Shown here in pieces: positions 25,030 to 34,784 of a stretch of DNA of 64,000 nucleotides. Numbering within the stretch: position 1 is the stretch's first letter; each line of letters begins with the position of its first letter. Location: NCBI RefSeq assembly GCF_001584165.1, contig NZ_CP013233.1, forward strand, positions 1,550,001 through 1,614,000. The letters are read 5' to 3'. The DNA is from Collimonas arenae. Lineage in GTDB: Bacteria > Pseudomonadota > Gammaproteobacteria > Burkholderiales > Burkholderiaceae_D. The notes beneath the pieces are model-generated. The model did not search any database and was not told the origin of the DNA. It saw only the letters and a program-made list of their open reading frames with translations. The position numbers were made by a program, and so were the translations under genes.

Positions 25030-27042
25030 ATGCCTTTTCGTACTTTGCAAGGAATCCGACGTTTTCCCGTTGTACTGATGTTGTTTCTTTCTGCAATGTA
25101 CGGAATCGCAATGGCGCAGGCTCCGATCAAGCCGCCAAGCGTCGAAAGTTTCTTCGAACATCCAACCCTCAGCAGTGCCCAGCTATCTCCGAACGCACGT
25201 TACGTCGCGATGCTGGTACCGGCCAAAGATGGCTATGTGCGACTAGGGGTGATGGACGTCGTCGATCGTGTGCCGAAAGTGATTGCCAGTTTCGATGATG
25301 CCGATATCCGTCAGTTTCACTGGGTGAATAACGAGCGGTTGGTGTTCGATGCCGGCGACAGGAATGTTGGCGTCGGCAACCAGACGCAAGGGGCGGGTTT
25401 GTATGCGATCAATCGCGATGGTACGGAATTTCGCCAACTGGTTGATCGCTCGGTTGCTTTTCTGCAGGGCCCCAGTGGCAGTGTGCGCAGCGCCCTGCCG
25501 TGGAATACTTCGTTCTTCTCCACAATTCACGATTCCGACGATATCTACGTCTATCAGTTTGACGTGACGTGGGGAGCGGTCAAGAACCGCTCGATGAAAC
25601 CGACCAATTTGTTGCGTTTGAATACGAAAACCGGTCGTTCAACAATTATTGATCGACCTGGCTTGACGATCTCCTGGCTTATTGATCAGCAAGGGGAGCC
25701 ACGCATCGCCACGACGATAGATGGCGAAATGGAGTCTGTATTTTATCGGGATCCCGCGAAGAATGTCTGGCGCAAGCTGGCCGAGTTCAACTCGTATACC
25801 GGTGACGGATTTGCGCCGTATTTTTTTGGGCCGGACGGTTCTCTGTATGTGCGAACTCGGCATGGTCATGACAAGGTCTCCCTTTACCGCTATGACTTGA
25901 ACAAAAACAGCATTGACCCGGAACCGCTGGTCTCACTCAAGGGTTATGACTTTTCGGGTTCGATTGTCCATAACGATAAAAAGATACTGGGAGTGCGTTT
26001 CGAAACCGATGCCGATGACACCAAATGGCTTGATCCGACGATGCAGGCGCTGCAAAAATCCGTCAACGACTTGCTGCCGTCGACGGTCAACCAGATCAGC
26101 GTTGCTTATCATCCGGAGACATCTTATGTTCTGGTGCAATCGTTTTCCGACGTCCAGCCTACGGTTTATTTCCTCTACGATAGCGCAACGAAGAAGCTGA
26201 CGATGCTCGGTAATTCGATGCCACAGATTAATCCGCAACAAATGTCGCCCAAGGACATGGTGCGCTACAAGGCGAGGGATGGGCTGGAGATTCCCGCTTA
26301 CCTCACCATGCCGAAAGGCGCGGGTAAGAATAATCTGCCGCTGGTGGTGCTGGTGCACGGCGGTCCTTACGTGCGTGGCGGCTCCTGGCGCTGGAATCGC
26401 GAAGTGCAGTTCCTGGCGTCGCGCGGCTACGCGGTGCTGGAGCCGGAATATCGAGGTAGTACCGGTTTTGGTTGGCAGCATTTCCACGTCGGCTGGAAAC
26501 AGTGGGGCTTGAAGATGCAGGATGATGTTGCCGACGGCGCCAAATGGGCGATCTCGCAGGGCATCGCCGACCCGAAGCGGGTATGCATCGCCGGCGCCAG
26601 CTACGGCGGCTACGCTACGCTGATGGGGTTGATCAATGATCCGACGCTCTATCGCTGCGGATTCGAATGGGTTGGGGTGACTGACATCAACCTGATGTAC
26701 GACGTCAACTGGAGCGATATGTCGAACGAATACCTGCGGTTCGGCATGCCGGTATTGGTTGGAGACCAGGAAAAGGACGCGGCGCAATTGAAAGCCACAT
26801 CGCCGCTGGAGAATGCGGCGCGCATCAAGCAGCCTCTATTGCTGGCTTACGGCGGCTCCGATGCGCGTGTGCCGATTGTGCATGGTACGAAGTTTCGCGA
26901 TGCGGTCAAGACCGGCAATCCGAATGTCGAGTGGATCGAATATCCGGAAGAGGGTCATGGCTGGCGCTTGGAAAAGAATAACGTCGATTTCTGGACGCGT
27001 GTCGCGAAATTCCTGGATCAACAGATTGGCAAGCCGCAATAG
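25030..27042 (+). CDS. Exported S9 family peptidase (prolyl oligopeptidase type)
   Basis: Start at ATG 25030, after AAGGAACATGC. The 670-residue protein has a signal peptide ending near GIAMAQA, a beta-propeller-like N-terminal part (about residues 40-420) and a C-terminal alpha/beta hydrolase domain. The catalytic Ser is in GASYGGYATL, the Asp in GGSDARVPI and the His in PEEGHGW. HGGPYVRGG is the oxyanion segment. Members cleave short peptides after Pro or Ala (dipeptidyl or acylaminoacyl peptidases). The exported form suggests peptide scavenging in the periplasm or outside, possibly complementary to the sedolisin. It has its own terminator-bounded unit after the PBP1A gene. Confidence 0.9.
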   Translation: MPFRTLQGIRRFPVVLMLFLSAMYGIAMAQAPIKPPSVESFFEHPTLSSAQLSPNARYVAMLVPAKDGYVRLGVMDVVDRVPKVIASFDDADIRQFHWVNNERLVFDAGDRNVGVGNQTQGAGLYAINRDGTEFRQLVDRSVAFLQGPSGSVRSALPWNTSFFSTIHDSDDIYVYQFDVTWGAVKNRSMKPTNLLRLNTKTGRSTIIDRPGLTISWLIDQQGEPRIATTIDGEMESVFYRDPAKNVWRKLAEFNSYTGDGFAPYFFGPDGSLYVRTRHGHDKVSLYRYDLNKNSIDPEPLVSLKGYDFSGSIVHNDKKILGVRFETDADDTKWLDPTMQALQKSVNDLLPSTVNQISVAYHPETSYVLVQSFSDVQPTVYFLYDSATKKLTMLGNSMPQINPQQMSPKDMVRYKARDGLEIPAYLTMPKGAGKNNLPLVVLVHGGPYVRGGSWRWNREVQFLASRGYAVLEPEYRGSTGFGWQHFHVGWKQWGLKMQDDVADGAKWAISQGIADPKRVCIAGASYGGYATLMGLINDPTLYRCGFEWVGVTDINLMYDVNWSDMSNEYLRFGMPVLVGDQEKDAAQLKATSPLENAARIKQPLLLAYGGSDARVPIVHGTKFRDAVKTGNPNVEWIEYPEEGHGWRLEKNNVDFWTRVAKFLDQQIGKPQ

Positions 27043-27132
27043 CGTTCAAGGAGAAATTCGGAATCCAGAAATTTCACCGGATGGCCGGTCCAGGTGAAGC
27101 GCCTGGCTTGGCCATCCTGGGAGAGTTGATTT

Positions 27133-28779
27133 TTATTGCGGCCAGGCGCGCTGCAAAATCTGCTGTTGAAGATGCACAGCCGCCAATGTGCCGTAGACAC
27201 GCCCACCCGCTGCTTCACTGCGGCTGGCAATGAATGCCTCGGCGATGGTTGTTGGTGCGTGCTGCAGCATCAACGCGCCCTGGACCGTCAGTACCAGCTT
27301 TTGCACAAAGCGACGCGCCAGCATTTCGCGCTGTTCCGGCGGTGTCGCCAGATCCTTGAGCAGATCGTCCAGCATGGCGCGCAGGCCGGAGTGGCCATTG
27401 GCTGCTTCTACGAGTTGTTCTAACAGCAGGCCAAAACCGGCTGGTTCGCGTTCAATGGCGCGCAATACGTCCAGGCACATCACATTGCCTGAGCCTTCCC
27501 AGATCGAATTGACCGGCGCTTCCCGGTAGAAGCGCGCCATCGGCCCGGTTTCAACATAACCGTTGCCGCCCCAGACTTCCATGCATTCGCCAGTGAATTC
27601 CAGTGCCCGTTTGCAGATCCAGAATTTGGCCGCAGGAGTGACGATACGACGCCATGCACGTTGCAATGGATCTTCCGGGTGTTCAAAAGCGCTGGCCAGC
27701 TGCAGCATCAGCAGCGTCGCAGCTTCGCTTTCCAGTGCCAGATCCGACAATACGTTCTGCATCAGCGGTTGCTCCGCCAAGAGGCGGCCGAAGGCGCTGC
27801 GGTGGCGCGCATGGTGCAACGCCTGTACCAGCGCCTGACGCATCAGGCCGGCAGTGCCGATGACGCAATCGAGGCGGGTGTGGCTGGCCATTTCGATGAT
27901 GGTCGGGATACCGCGGCCCTCATCGCCGACCATGATGCCGAAGGCATCCTTGAACTCAACCTCGCTGCTGGAGTTGGAGCGATTGCCGAGCTTGTCCTTG
28001 AGACGTTGGATCTGGATCGGGTTCTTGTTCCCATCCGGCTGCCAGCGCGGCACGAAGAAGCAGCTCAAGCCCATCTCGGTGCGCGCCAGCACCATGTGCG
28101 CATCGCACATCGGCGCCGAGAAAAACCATTTGTGGCCATTCAGCAGGTAGCCGGCGCCGCGCCCGCCGCCACCTTCCAACGGCGTGGCCGTGGAGGTGTT
28201 GCTGCGCACGTCGGAGCCGCCTTGCTTTTCCGTCATGCCCATGCCGATCAGGATTGAAGTCTTGTGTTCCAGTGGGAGATCGCGCGGATCATGTTGGCAA
28301 GACAATAATTTTCCTTGTAATGCTGCAAACAGCGCCGGTTCCTGCTGCAGGACCGGAATCGAAGCGAAGGTCATGGTGGTCGGGCAGAGCGAACCGGCCT
28401 CGACCTGGGCATGCAAGAAATAGCCGGCGGCGCGCGCGACATGGCTACCCCTTTGCGGCTTGATCCAGGGCAGGGCGTGCAGGCCTTCGCGTCGCAGCAA
28501 GCCCAGCAGGGCGTGCCAGGATGGGTGAAATTCGACTACATCAATGCGGTTGCCGAGGCGGTCGAAGGTGGCTAGTTCGGGTTGGTGGCGGTTCGCCAGT
28601 TCGGCCAGTTGCCAGGTTTCCTGGCGACCGAGTTCGGCGCCGTAGCGGGCCAGGTCGACGGCGCACCATTGCCCCTGCAAGCGCTCAACGCCCTCCTGCA
28701 AGACCGGATCGTCTAGAAACAGGTTGTTGCCGTACAGTTCAGCAACCTGATTGTTCATTTCTGGGGTTTCCCCTGGCAT
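27133..28779 (-). CDS. aidB: AidB-like acyl-CoA dehydrogenase family flavoprotein
   Basis: The ATG at 28779 follows CAGGAG at good spacing. The 548-residue length, the N-terminal NQVAELYGNNLFLDDPVLQEG, the flavin-binding GMGMTEKQGGSDVRSNT, the WKFFSAPMCDAH-like segment (GHKWFFSAPMCDAH), YVETGPMARFYREAPVNSIWEGSGNV and the C-terminal SRSEAAGGRVYG match AidB rather than ordinary acyl-CoA dehydrogenases of about 390 residues. In E. coli AidB is induced during the adaptive response to alkylating agents, binds DNA and has weak isovaleryl-CoA dehydrogenase activity. The gene stands alone, and no ada gene is nearby. Confidence 0.9.
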   Translation of the reverse strand: MPGETPEMNNQVAELYGNNLFLDDPVLQEGVERLQGQWCAVDLARYGAELGRQETWQLAELANRHQPELATFDRLGNRIDVVEFHPSWHALLGLLRREGLHALPWIKPQRGSHVARAAGYFLHAQVEAGSLCPTTMTFASIPVLQQEPALFAALQGKLLSCQHDPRDLPLEHKTSILIGMGMTEKQGGSDVRSNTSTATPLEGGGGRGAGYLLNGHKWFFSAPMCDAHMVLARTEMGLSCFFVPRWQPDGNKNPIQIQRLKDKLGNRSNSSSEVEFKDAFGIMVGDEGRGIPTIIEMASHTRLDCVIGTAGLMRQALVQALHHARHRSAFGRLLAEQPLMQNVLSDLALESEAATLLMLQLASAFEHPEDPLQRAWRRIVTPAAKFWICKRALEFTGECMEVWGGNGYVETGPMARFYREAPVNSIWEGSGNVMCLDVLRAIEREPAGFGLLLEQLVEAANGHSGLRAMLDDLLKDLATPPEQREMLARRFVQKLVLTVQGALMLQHAPTTIAEAFIASRSEAAGGRVYGTLAAVHLQQQILQRAWPQ

Positions 28780-29045
28780 GATTGATCTCCTGGTATTTTT
28801 ATCGGCTGAATGAGCGTTTGATTCCTTATCTTGTCATAGTTTCCCGACGCCTGGAGCGGCGCCGACCGAGCGTTTCCTCAGTCTGGCGGTGGCGGGTGAG
28901 CGCGGATGGTGTTCTCAGCAAAAAAATGACAGGGGCGGGCGAGTTTAAAAAGCATGTTGTCCTCGTCTGTCAGGTAAAATGCCGGTAGTTCTTGTTAATA
29001 AGCATTTCACAACCAACAGCGCATACTCGCTCCCTTCGCAACCAT

Positions 29046-31145
29046 ATGTCCTACCAAGTTCTCGCCCGTAAATATCGCCCCAGAAGCTTCGATACGCTGG
29101 TCGGCCAGGAACACGTCGTACGGGCCCTGACGCATGCATTGGAGCAACAGCGCTTGCACCATGCTTACCTGTTCACCGGTACGCGTGGCGTTGGCAAGAC
29201 GACCTTGTCGCGGATCCTGGCGAAATCGCTGAACTGCGTCGGGGTTGACGGCAATGGCGGCATTACAGCCGAACCTTGCGGTGTGTGCGAAGCCTGCGTG
29301 GCCATTGATGCCGGAAGGTTCGTCGACTATATCGAGATGGACGCTGCGTCCAACCGTGGCGTCGACGAAATGGCGCAATTGCTGGAACAGGCAGTGTATG
29401 CGCCGTCGAATGCGCGCTTCAAGGTCTACATGATCGACGAAGTACACATGCTGACCAACCATGCGTTCAATTCAATGCTGAAAACGCTGGAAGAGCCGCC
29501 TGAACATGTCAAGTTCATCCTGGCCACCACCGATCCGCAAAAAATCCCGGTCACCGTGCTGTCGCGCTGCCTGCAGTTCAACCTCAAGCAGATGCCGCCG
29601 GGCCACATCATCAGTCACCTGGACAATATCCTCGGGCAAGAAAAAATTGAATTCGAAACGCCGGCCTTGCGGCTGCTGGCGCAGGGCGCGCACGGCTCGA
29701 TGCGCGATGCCTTGTCGCTGACCGACCAGGCGATTGCGTATGCCGCCGGCAAGGTCACGCTGGAAGCGGTGCAGGGCATGCTGGGTGCGCTCGACCAGTC
29801 CTATCTGATCCGCGTGCTTGATGCGCTGGCGGCCAAGGATGGCGCCGGTCTGCTGGCCGTGGCCGACGACATGGCGACACGCAGTCTGTCCTATAGCGCC
29901 GCACTGCAGGACCTTGGCACTTTGCTGCATCGGATCGCGCTGGCGCAGAGCGTGCCGGCGGCGTTGGCCGACGATTTGCCTGAGCGCGAAGAAATCATCC
30001 GCTTGGCTGGATTGTTCGACGCCGAAGAAGTGCAATTGTTTTACCAGATTGCGGTGCATGGCCGCAATGAACTGGGATTGGCGCCGGATGAGTACGCCGG
30101 TTTCTCCATGACCTTGTTGCGCATGCTGGCGTTCCGTCCGCAGGCTGACGGCAGCACCGTGTCAGCAGCGCCGCCGGCCCGACCGCGTCCGCAGGCTGTT
30201 GTTACACCTGCTGCAGCCCCGGTATCGCGCCCGGCGCAAGCGGCATCGGCTGCGCCTGCTGCGGCTCGCTTAAGCAGCGCGCCGCCGACTGCCAGCACCA
30301 GCGCGCCGGTAGCGCGTCCCGACACCAGCGGCATGAGCCCGGCCCGAGCAGCGTTGGAAGCGGCGCGTGCCGCGTCGTCGCGGAAGGTCGGCGCAGCGCG
30401 GCCGGCAGCGGCGCAGCCGGTTGCCGCAGCGCCGTCGCCCGCGCCGGTTTCGGCTCCCGCAGCGGCGGCCCGCCCGGCTCCTGTTGCCGTCAAACCAGTC
30501 GCGCCGGAATACGTGCCGCAAAACTCTTCCGTGCCGCCTTGGGAAGAAGAGATTCCACTGCCGATGGATTTGCCCGATACTGATTTTTCCAGTTCGGTGG
30601 CTGAAAAAAAAACTGAAACGTATTCGCAGTCGATGCCGCCTGCTCGCGCTGCTGGACCAGCGCGCCAGGCGGTGCGTGCGGAGCCTGTGCCGCAGCAACC
30701 TGTGGCGCCGCCAGAGCCGCTGCCGCCTCTGGTCTTGCAGCCCGTTCCCAGTCTGAATTGGGATGGTAACTGGCCGCTGTTGGCCGCCAATCTGTCGGTG
30801 CGTGGTGTGGCTCAGCAACTGGCGCTGCAGAGTGAACTGGCTAGTTGCGACAGCAGTGGCGCCGCAGTGCAGTTCAATTTGCGGATTCCGTTCGCTACAT
30901 TGCGTTCGGCAGCGGGGAGCGTCGATAAATTGGCGGCCGCACTCAGTGAGCATTTTGGCCGCACGGTGAAGGTTGAAACTGAGCTGGGCACAGTGCACCA
31001 TACCGCCCACGCGCAGGCGATGGCGGCTCAGGCCGAGCGTCAGCGCATGGCGGAACAGACCGCGCAGAGCGATCCGTTTATCCAGAGCATGGTGCGAGAG
31101 TTTGGCGCATCGATTGTGCCAGGGTCGATCCGGCCGTTGGGGTGA
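29046..31145 (+). CDS. dnaX: DNA polymerase III subunit gamma/tau
   Basis: Start at ATG 29046 (MSYQVLARKYRPRSFDTLVG); an upstream in-frame start would add 18 unrelated residues. The 699-residue tau form has the clamp-loader AAA+ domain with Walker A GTRGVGKT (45-52), a four-Cys zinc site including CGVCEAC, and Walker B DEVHML. Residues from about 375 to 545 are an Ala/Pro-rich linker, and the C-terminal part would contact the polymerase alpha subunit and DnaB. A run of nine A at 30604-30612 with a stop in the -1 frame can produce a short gamma-like form (see separate entry). The downstream order ybaB-recR is the usual one. I saw no 4.5S RNA upstream. Confidence 0.97.
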   Translation: MSYQVLARKYRPRSFDTLVGQEHVVRALTHALEQQRLHHAYLFTGTRGVGKTTLSRILAKSLNCVGVDGNGGITAEPCGVCEACVAIDAGRFVDYIEMDAASNRGVDEMAQLLEQAVYAPSNARFKVYMIDEVHMLTNHAFNSMLKTLEEPPEHVKFILATTDPQKIPVTVLSRCLQFNLKQMPPGHIISHLDNILGQEKIEFETPALRLLAQGAHGSMRDALSLTDQAIAYAAGKVTLEAVQGMLGALDQSYLIRVLDALAAKDGAGLLAVADDMATRSLSYSAALQDLGTLLHRIALAQSVPAALADDLPEREEIIRLAGLFDAEEVQLFYQIAVHGRNELGLAPDEYAGFSMTLLRMLAFRPQADGSTVSAAPPARPRPQAVVTPAAAPVSRPAQAASAAPAAARLSSAPPTASTSAPVARPDTSGMSPARAALEAARAASSRKVGAARPAAAQPVAAAPSPAPVSAPAAAARPAPVAVKPVAPEYVPQNSSVPPWEEEIPLPMDLPDTDFSSSVAEKKTETYSQSMPPARAAGPARQAVRAEPVPQQPVAPPEPLPPLVLQPVPSLNWDGNWPLLAANLSVRGVAQQLALQSELASCDSSGAAVQFNLRIPFATLRSAAGSVDKLAAALSEHFGRTVKVETELGTVHHTAHAQAMAAQAERQRMAEQTAQSDPFIQSMVREFGASIVPGSIRPLG
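30603..30616 (+). promoter_or_regulatory. dnaX slippery A9 run with immediate -1 stop
   Basis: The zero frame reads GAA AAA AAA ACT GAA. A -1 slip on the nine A yields GAA AAA AAA AAC TGA, so translation would stop at 30614-30616 after 523 residues. A GC-rich stem-loop (CCGCCTG 30636-30642 with CAGGCGG 30666-30672, inner GCGCTG/CAGCGC) lies 23 bases beyond the run. Confidence 0.65.
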
Positions 31146-31337
31146 GTGTTCTGATTAAAGCGGGGTTGGGGACGCGTTATGCTGTAGCGCTTTTTCAAGC
31201 CTGTCTTGTTATTTTTCTTTGCAATTTAAACGTTTTATTTGATCAGTTGGGGACAGGGGCGCACGGGGAGTGTAATTCGCCACGCTGCGGTAACATGCCA
31301 ACTCTGTCCCGCAATTGTTTTACTTAGGAGAAGCACC

Positions 31338-31658
31338 ATGATGAAGGGCCAACTGGCAGGGCTGATGAAACAAGCCCAGGCAATGCAGGACAACATGAAA
31401 AAGATGCAAGACCAACTGGCCTTGATCGAGGTTGAAGGCGAGTCGGGCGCGGGCCTGGTGAAAGTCGTGATGACTTGCAAGAACGCCGTCAAGCGCGTGG
31501 CTATCGATGCTTCGCTGTTGGCCGACGACAAGGACATGCTGGAAGATTTGGTGGCGGCGGCTTTCAACGATGCCGTACGCAAGGCAGAGGCTTTATCCGC
31601 AGAAAAAATGTCCGGCCTGACCGCAGGCATGCCTCCCGGCTTCAAACTGCCGTTCTGA
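31338..31658 (+). CDS. ybaB: YbaB/EbfC family nucleoid-associated protein
   Basis: ATG at 31338 follows AGGAG. The 106-residue product ([27 protein letters not shown]...) has the N-terminal helix and the [21 protein letters not shown] core of the family. YbaB/EbfC dimers bind DNA as tweezers and act as nucleoid-associated proteins. The gene lies between dnaX and recR, the conserved position in most Proteobacteria, although here a short additional gene separates it from recR. Confidence 0.95.
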   Translation: MMKGQLAGLMKQAQAMQDNMKKMQDQLALIEVEGESGAGLVKVVMTCKNAVKRVAIDASLLADDKDMLEDLVAAAFNDAVRKAEALSAEKMSGLTAGMPPGFKLPF

Positions 31659-31676
31659 TTCTACGCGGCGGCAAGA

Positions 31677-31967
31677 GTGATTCTGGAAGTCGCGCCGCTG
31701 GATGTGATTGCGGGGAAAGAGGCGATGTTCGAGGCGGCCTTTGCCAAGGCGCAGACGATCATCGCGTTGATGGATGGCTACCTGTCGCATGAGCTGCAGC
31801 GCTGCACCGAACATCCGAACCGTTACATCCTGCTGGTCAGGTGGCAGACGCTGGAACACCATACCATCGGCTTCCGGCAATCGCCGCAATATCAGGAATG
31901 GCGCGGCCTGCTGCATCATTTCTACGATCCGTTCCCAACGGTGCTGCATTACGAATCGGTTTTTTGA
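31677..31967 (+). CDS. Antibiotic biosynthesis monooxygenase (ABM) domain protein
   Basis: A GTG start at 31677 gives a 96-residue protein, 18 bases after ybaB. It has the dimeric alpha+beta ABM fold pattern: [25 protein letters not shown], then [43 protein letters not shown]. Members include small cofactor-free monooxygenases and heme-degrading enzymes, but many have no known activity. It is inserted between ybaB and recR within the same transcript. Its small size and lack of catalytic residues that I can assign leave the role open. Confidence 0.8.
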   Translation: MILEVAPLDVIAGKEAMFEAAFAKAQTIIALMDGYLSHELQRCTEHPNRYILLVRWQTLEHHTIGFRQSPQYQEWRGLLHHFYDPFPTVLHYESVF

Positions 31968-31981
31968 ACGCAAGGTCCGAT

Positions 31982-32578
31982 GTGAAAACCCCCTCCAGCC
32001 TTACATTGCTTACTGAAGCCTTGCGTCATCTGCCTGGGGTCGGTCCCAAGTCGGCCCAGCGCATGGCGTATCACTTGCTGCAGCATGACCGCGATGGCGC
32101 GGCGCTGCTGGGGCGCGCGTTGACGCAGGCGGTCGAGCAGATCCGTCACTGCGCGCTGTGCAATACCTTTACCGAGAATGAGGTGTGTGAGACCTGCCTC
32201 GATCCCGAGCGCGACCCGACCTTGCTGTGCGTGGTCGAAACGCCAACCGACCAATTGATGATCGAACAGACCTTGACCTTCAAGGGACTGTATTTTGTGT
32301 TGATGGGACGCCTGTCGCCGCTGGACGGCATCGGGCCAAAAGACATCCAACTGGAAAAACTGGTCAGTCGCGCCACCGATGGCGTGGTGACCGAAGTGGT
32401 GCTGGCTACCAATTTCACCAACGAGGGCGAAGCGACCGCCCACTACATCAGTGAAACGATGAAAGCCCGTGGCTTGCAAGTGAGCCGCCTGGCGCGTGGG
32501 GTGCCGGTGGGCGGCGAGCTTGAATATGTCGATGCCGGGACCATTGCCCGCGCCATGCTGGATCGCCGGGCTACCTAG
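31982..32578 (+). CDS. recR: Recombination protein RecR
   Basis: A GTG start at 31982 after AAGGTCCGAT gives 198 residues, the normal RecR length. The protein has a helix-hairpin-helix region ([20 protein letters not shown]), a C4 zinc finger (CALCN...CETC) and a Toprim domain ([15 protein letters not shown]...). RecR works with RecO and RecF to load RecA onto gapped DNA. The Toprim acidic residues and all four Cys are present. It completes the dnaX-ybaB-recR replication/repair operon. Confidence 0.96.
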   Translation: MKTPSSLTLLTEALRHLPGVGPKSAQRMAYHLLQHDRDGAALLGRALTQAVEQIRHCALCNTFTENEVCETCLDPERDPTLLCVVETPTDQLMIEQTLTFKGLYFVLMGRLSPLDGIGPKDIQLEKLVSRATDGVVTEVVLATNFTNEGEATAHYISETMKARGLQVSRLARGVPVGGELEYVDAGTIARAMLDRRAT

Positions 32579-32800
32579 CGCTCGCATTTTTCATGACCTG
32601 ATCGCGATATCGTCACATTTAAAAAATATAGTCGCGTCAGCAATCTTTCATTTCGCAACAGCGGTAGTATCATACAACTCGACAACAAACAGAGTGTCCA
32701 CAAGCCACGCAAGATGGCAGCGCAAAAAAGACAGAGCGGTGTCACAGGCACCGCCACAGCAACCTTGGAATATCGATTGATACTTGAGGAGACAACAGAA

Positions 32801-33838
32801 ATGAAGTTCAACTGGAAGCAGTTCGGCATCGCCCTTTGCCTGTTCCTGGCGGGGTACTTTACTTTCAATGGCAAACTGTTTGCCCAGACCCCGGAAAAGA
32901 CCAAGGTGTCGATCGCGGTCGGCGGCAAGAACCTGTTCTATTATCTGCCGTTGACGATTGCCGAGCAGCTCGGTTATTTCAAGGATGAAGGACTGGATGT
33001 CCAGATTTCCGATTTTGCCGGCGGCGCCAAAGCCTTGCAGGCTTTGATCGGCGGCAGTGCAGACGTTGTCTCGGGCGCGTTCGAACACACCATCAGCATG
33101 CAGGCCAAGAACCAGCATATCGTCGCGTTCGTGCTGCAGGGACGGGCGCCGCAAATCGTGATGGGCGTGTCCAACAAGACCATGCCCAACTACAAATCGA
33201 TTGCCGACCTGAAGGGAAAGAAGATTGGCGTCACCGCGCCTGGCTCATCAACCAGCATGATGTCCAATTTTGTCTTGGCCAAGGGCGGGTTGAAGCCGAC
33301 GGATGTGTCGTACATCGGCGTCGGTGCTTCGTCCGGTGCTTTATCGGCGTTGCGCTCCGGGTCGATCGATGTGATCGTGAATCTCGATCCGGTGATTACC
33401 ATGATGCAGCAGGATAATGAAATCCGGATCATTTCCGATACCCGTACGCTGAAAGATACCAATGCCGTCTTTGGAGGGCCGATGCCGGCAGCGACCTTGT
33501 ATGCGTCGGCCGATTTCATCAAGAAATATCCGAATACCACACAGGCCCTGACCAACGCCATGGTGCGCGCCCTCAAATGGCTGCAAAAGGCCGGTCCTTC
33601 CGATATCGTCAAGGCGGTGCCGGAAAATTATCTGCTGGGTGACCGCGCCTTGTATGTGGATGCTTTCATGAAAGTGCGCGAGGCAATCTCGCCGGACGGT
33701 TACATTCCAGATGCAGGCCCGCAAGTGGCGCTCCGTACCTTGGAGGCTTTCGATCCAGAACTGGCATCGAAGAATATCGACCTGTCGCAAACTTATACCA
33801 ATGAGTTTGTGAAAAAGGCCAACGCCAAATACAAATAA
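32801..33838 (+). CDS. ABC transporter substrate-binding protein, nitrate/sulfonate/taurine family
   Basis: ATG 32801 follows GAGGAGAC. The 345-residue protein has a signal peptide (GIALCLFLAGYFTFNGKLFAQ) and the SsuA/TauA/NrtA-type fold: YYLPLTIAEQLGYFKDEGLDVQISDFAGGAKALQALIGGSADVVSGAFEH, and later LKGKKIGVTAPGSSTSMM. It should capture the ligand in the periplasm for the ATPase and permease that follow. The ligand is unknown: sulfonates, nitrate, pyrimidine or aromatic acids are all known for this family. The next downstream operon is a molybdenum hydroxylase, so an N-heterocyclic or aromatic ligand is possible. Confidence 0.9.
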   Translation: MKFNWKQFGIALCLFLAGYFTFNGKLFAQTPEKTKVSIAVGGKNLFYYLPLTIAEQLGYFKDEGLDVQISDFAGGAKALQALIGGSADVVSGAFEHTISMQAKNQHIVAFVLQGRAPQIVMGVSNKTMPNYKSIADLKGKKIGVTAPGSSTSMMSNFVLAKGGLKPTDVSYIGVGASSGALSALRSGSIDVIVNLDPVITMMQQDNEIRIISDTRTLKDTNAVFGGPMPAATLYASADFIKKYPNTTQALTNAMVRALKWLQKAGPSDIVKAVPENYLLGDRALYVDAFMKVREAISPDGYIPDAGPQVALRTLEAFDPELASKNIDLSQTYTNEFVKKANAKYK

Positions 33839-33941
33839 CCGTTTATCGCATTGGCCATGTGTTGCCGCGAGATGGCAATGCTTGGCCTGATGCGTATGCC
33901 TGCAGACTGCAGCAAGCGGTAATCAGATCATCCTCGTGCCC

Positions 33942-34751
33942 ATGACTCCAGCTCTCTTTTTCGACAATATAAGTTGCACCTTCGTCTCCAAGGATGATCG
34001 TTCCCAGCGTTATACCGCAGTGGCCGACACTACCTTGTCGATCGCGCCAGGCGAGTTTGTTTCTGTGGTGGGGCCGACCGGCTGCGGCAAATCGACCTTG
34101 CTCAATGTTGGCGCCGGACTGCTGCAGCCATCCACCGGCAGCGTCAAGGTGTTTGGCGAACCGCTGACCGGCATCAACCGCCGTGCCGGCTACATGTTCC
34201 AGGCCGAAGCGCTGATGCCGTGGCGCAGCGCGCTGCAAAACGTGATCGCCGGCTTGCAGTATCGGGAAGCCGATGAAGCCCAGGCGCGCCAACTGGGCGA
34301 GGAGTGGCTGGCGCGGGTTGGCCTGCAAGGTTTTGGCGACCGCTATCCGCATCAATTGTCAGGCGGCATGCGTAAGCGCGTAGCGCTGGCGCAGACGCTG
34401 ATCCTGGACCCCGACATCATCCTGATGGACGAGCCATTCTCGGCGTTGGATATCCAGACCCGGCAATTGATGGAAAACGAAGTGCTCGATTTATGGAGCG
34501 CCAAGCGCAAGGCAGTGCTGTTCATCACCCATGACCTGGACGAGGCGATTGCCATGTCGGATCGCGTGGTGGTGCTGTCGGCCGGTCCCGGTACCCATCC
34601 GATCGGCGAATTCGTGATCGACTTGCCGCGTCCGCGCGATGTCGCCGAAATCCGCAATGAGCCGCGCTTTGTCGAACTGCACCAGCAGATCTGGAGCGTA
34701 TTGCGCGATGAAGTATTGAAGGGCTATCAGCAGCAAAAGAAAGTCGCTTAG
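33942..34751 (+). CDS. ABC transporter ATP-binding protein
   Basis: The start is placed at ATG 33942; a GTG two codons upstream is equally possible. The protein of about 269 residues has Walker A GPTGCGKST, the signature LSGGMRKRVALAQ, Walker B LILDPDIILMDEPFSALD and the H-loop FITHDLDEA. It matches the SsuB/TauB/NrtD type that energises import by the binding protein before it and the permease after it. The 100-base gap before it contains no terminator. It belongs to the cytoplasmic side of the complex. Confidence 0.93.
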   Translation: MTPALFFDNISCTFVSKDDRSQRYTAVADTTLSIAPGEFVSVVGPTGCGKSTLLNVGAGLLQPSTGSVKVFGEPLTGINRRAGYMFQAEALMPWRSALQNVIAGLQYREADEAQARQLGEEWLARVGLQGFGDRYPHQLSGGMRKRVALAQTLILDPDIILMDEPFSALDIQTRQLMENEVLDLWSAKRKAVLFITHDLDEAIAMSDRVVVLSAGPGTHPIGEFVIDLPRPRDVAEIRNEPRFVELHQQIWSVLRDEVLKGYQQQKKVA

Positions 34752-34784
34752 CGGCAACCAGAAAAATAAGGGATAGACAGCGTC

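Noticed and set aside
28780..29045. Search for the 4.5S (SRP) RNA upstream of dnaX, where it often lies
   Set aside because: The conserved GGTCAGGTCCGGAAGGAAGCAGCC-type core is absent in this gap.
30041..31010. Gly/Arg-rich minus-strand frames opposite dnaX
   Set aside because: They mirror the Ala/Pro-rich linker of tau; low complexity explains the open frames.
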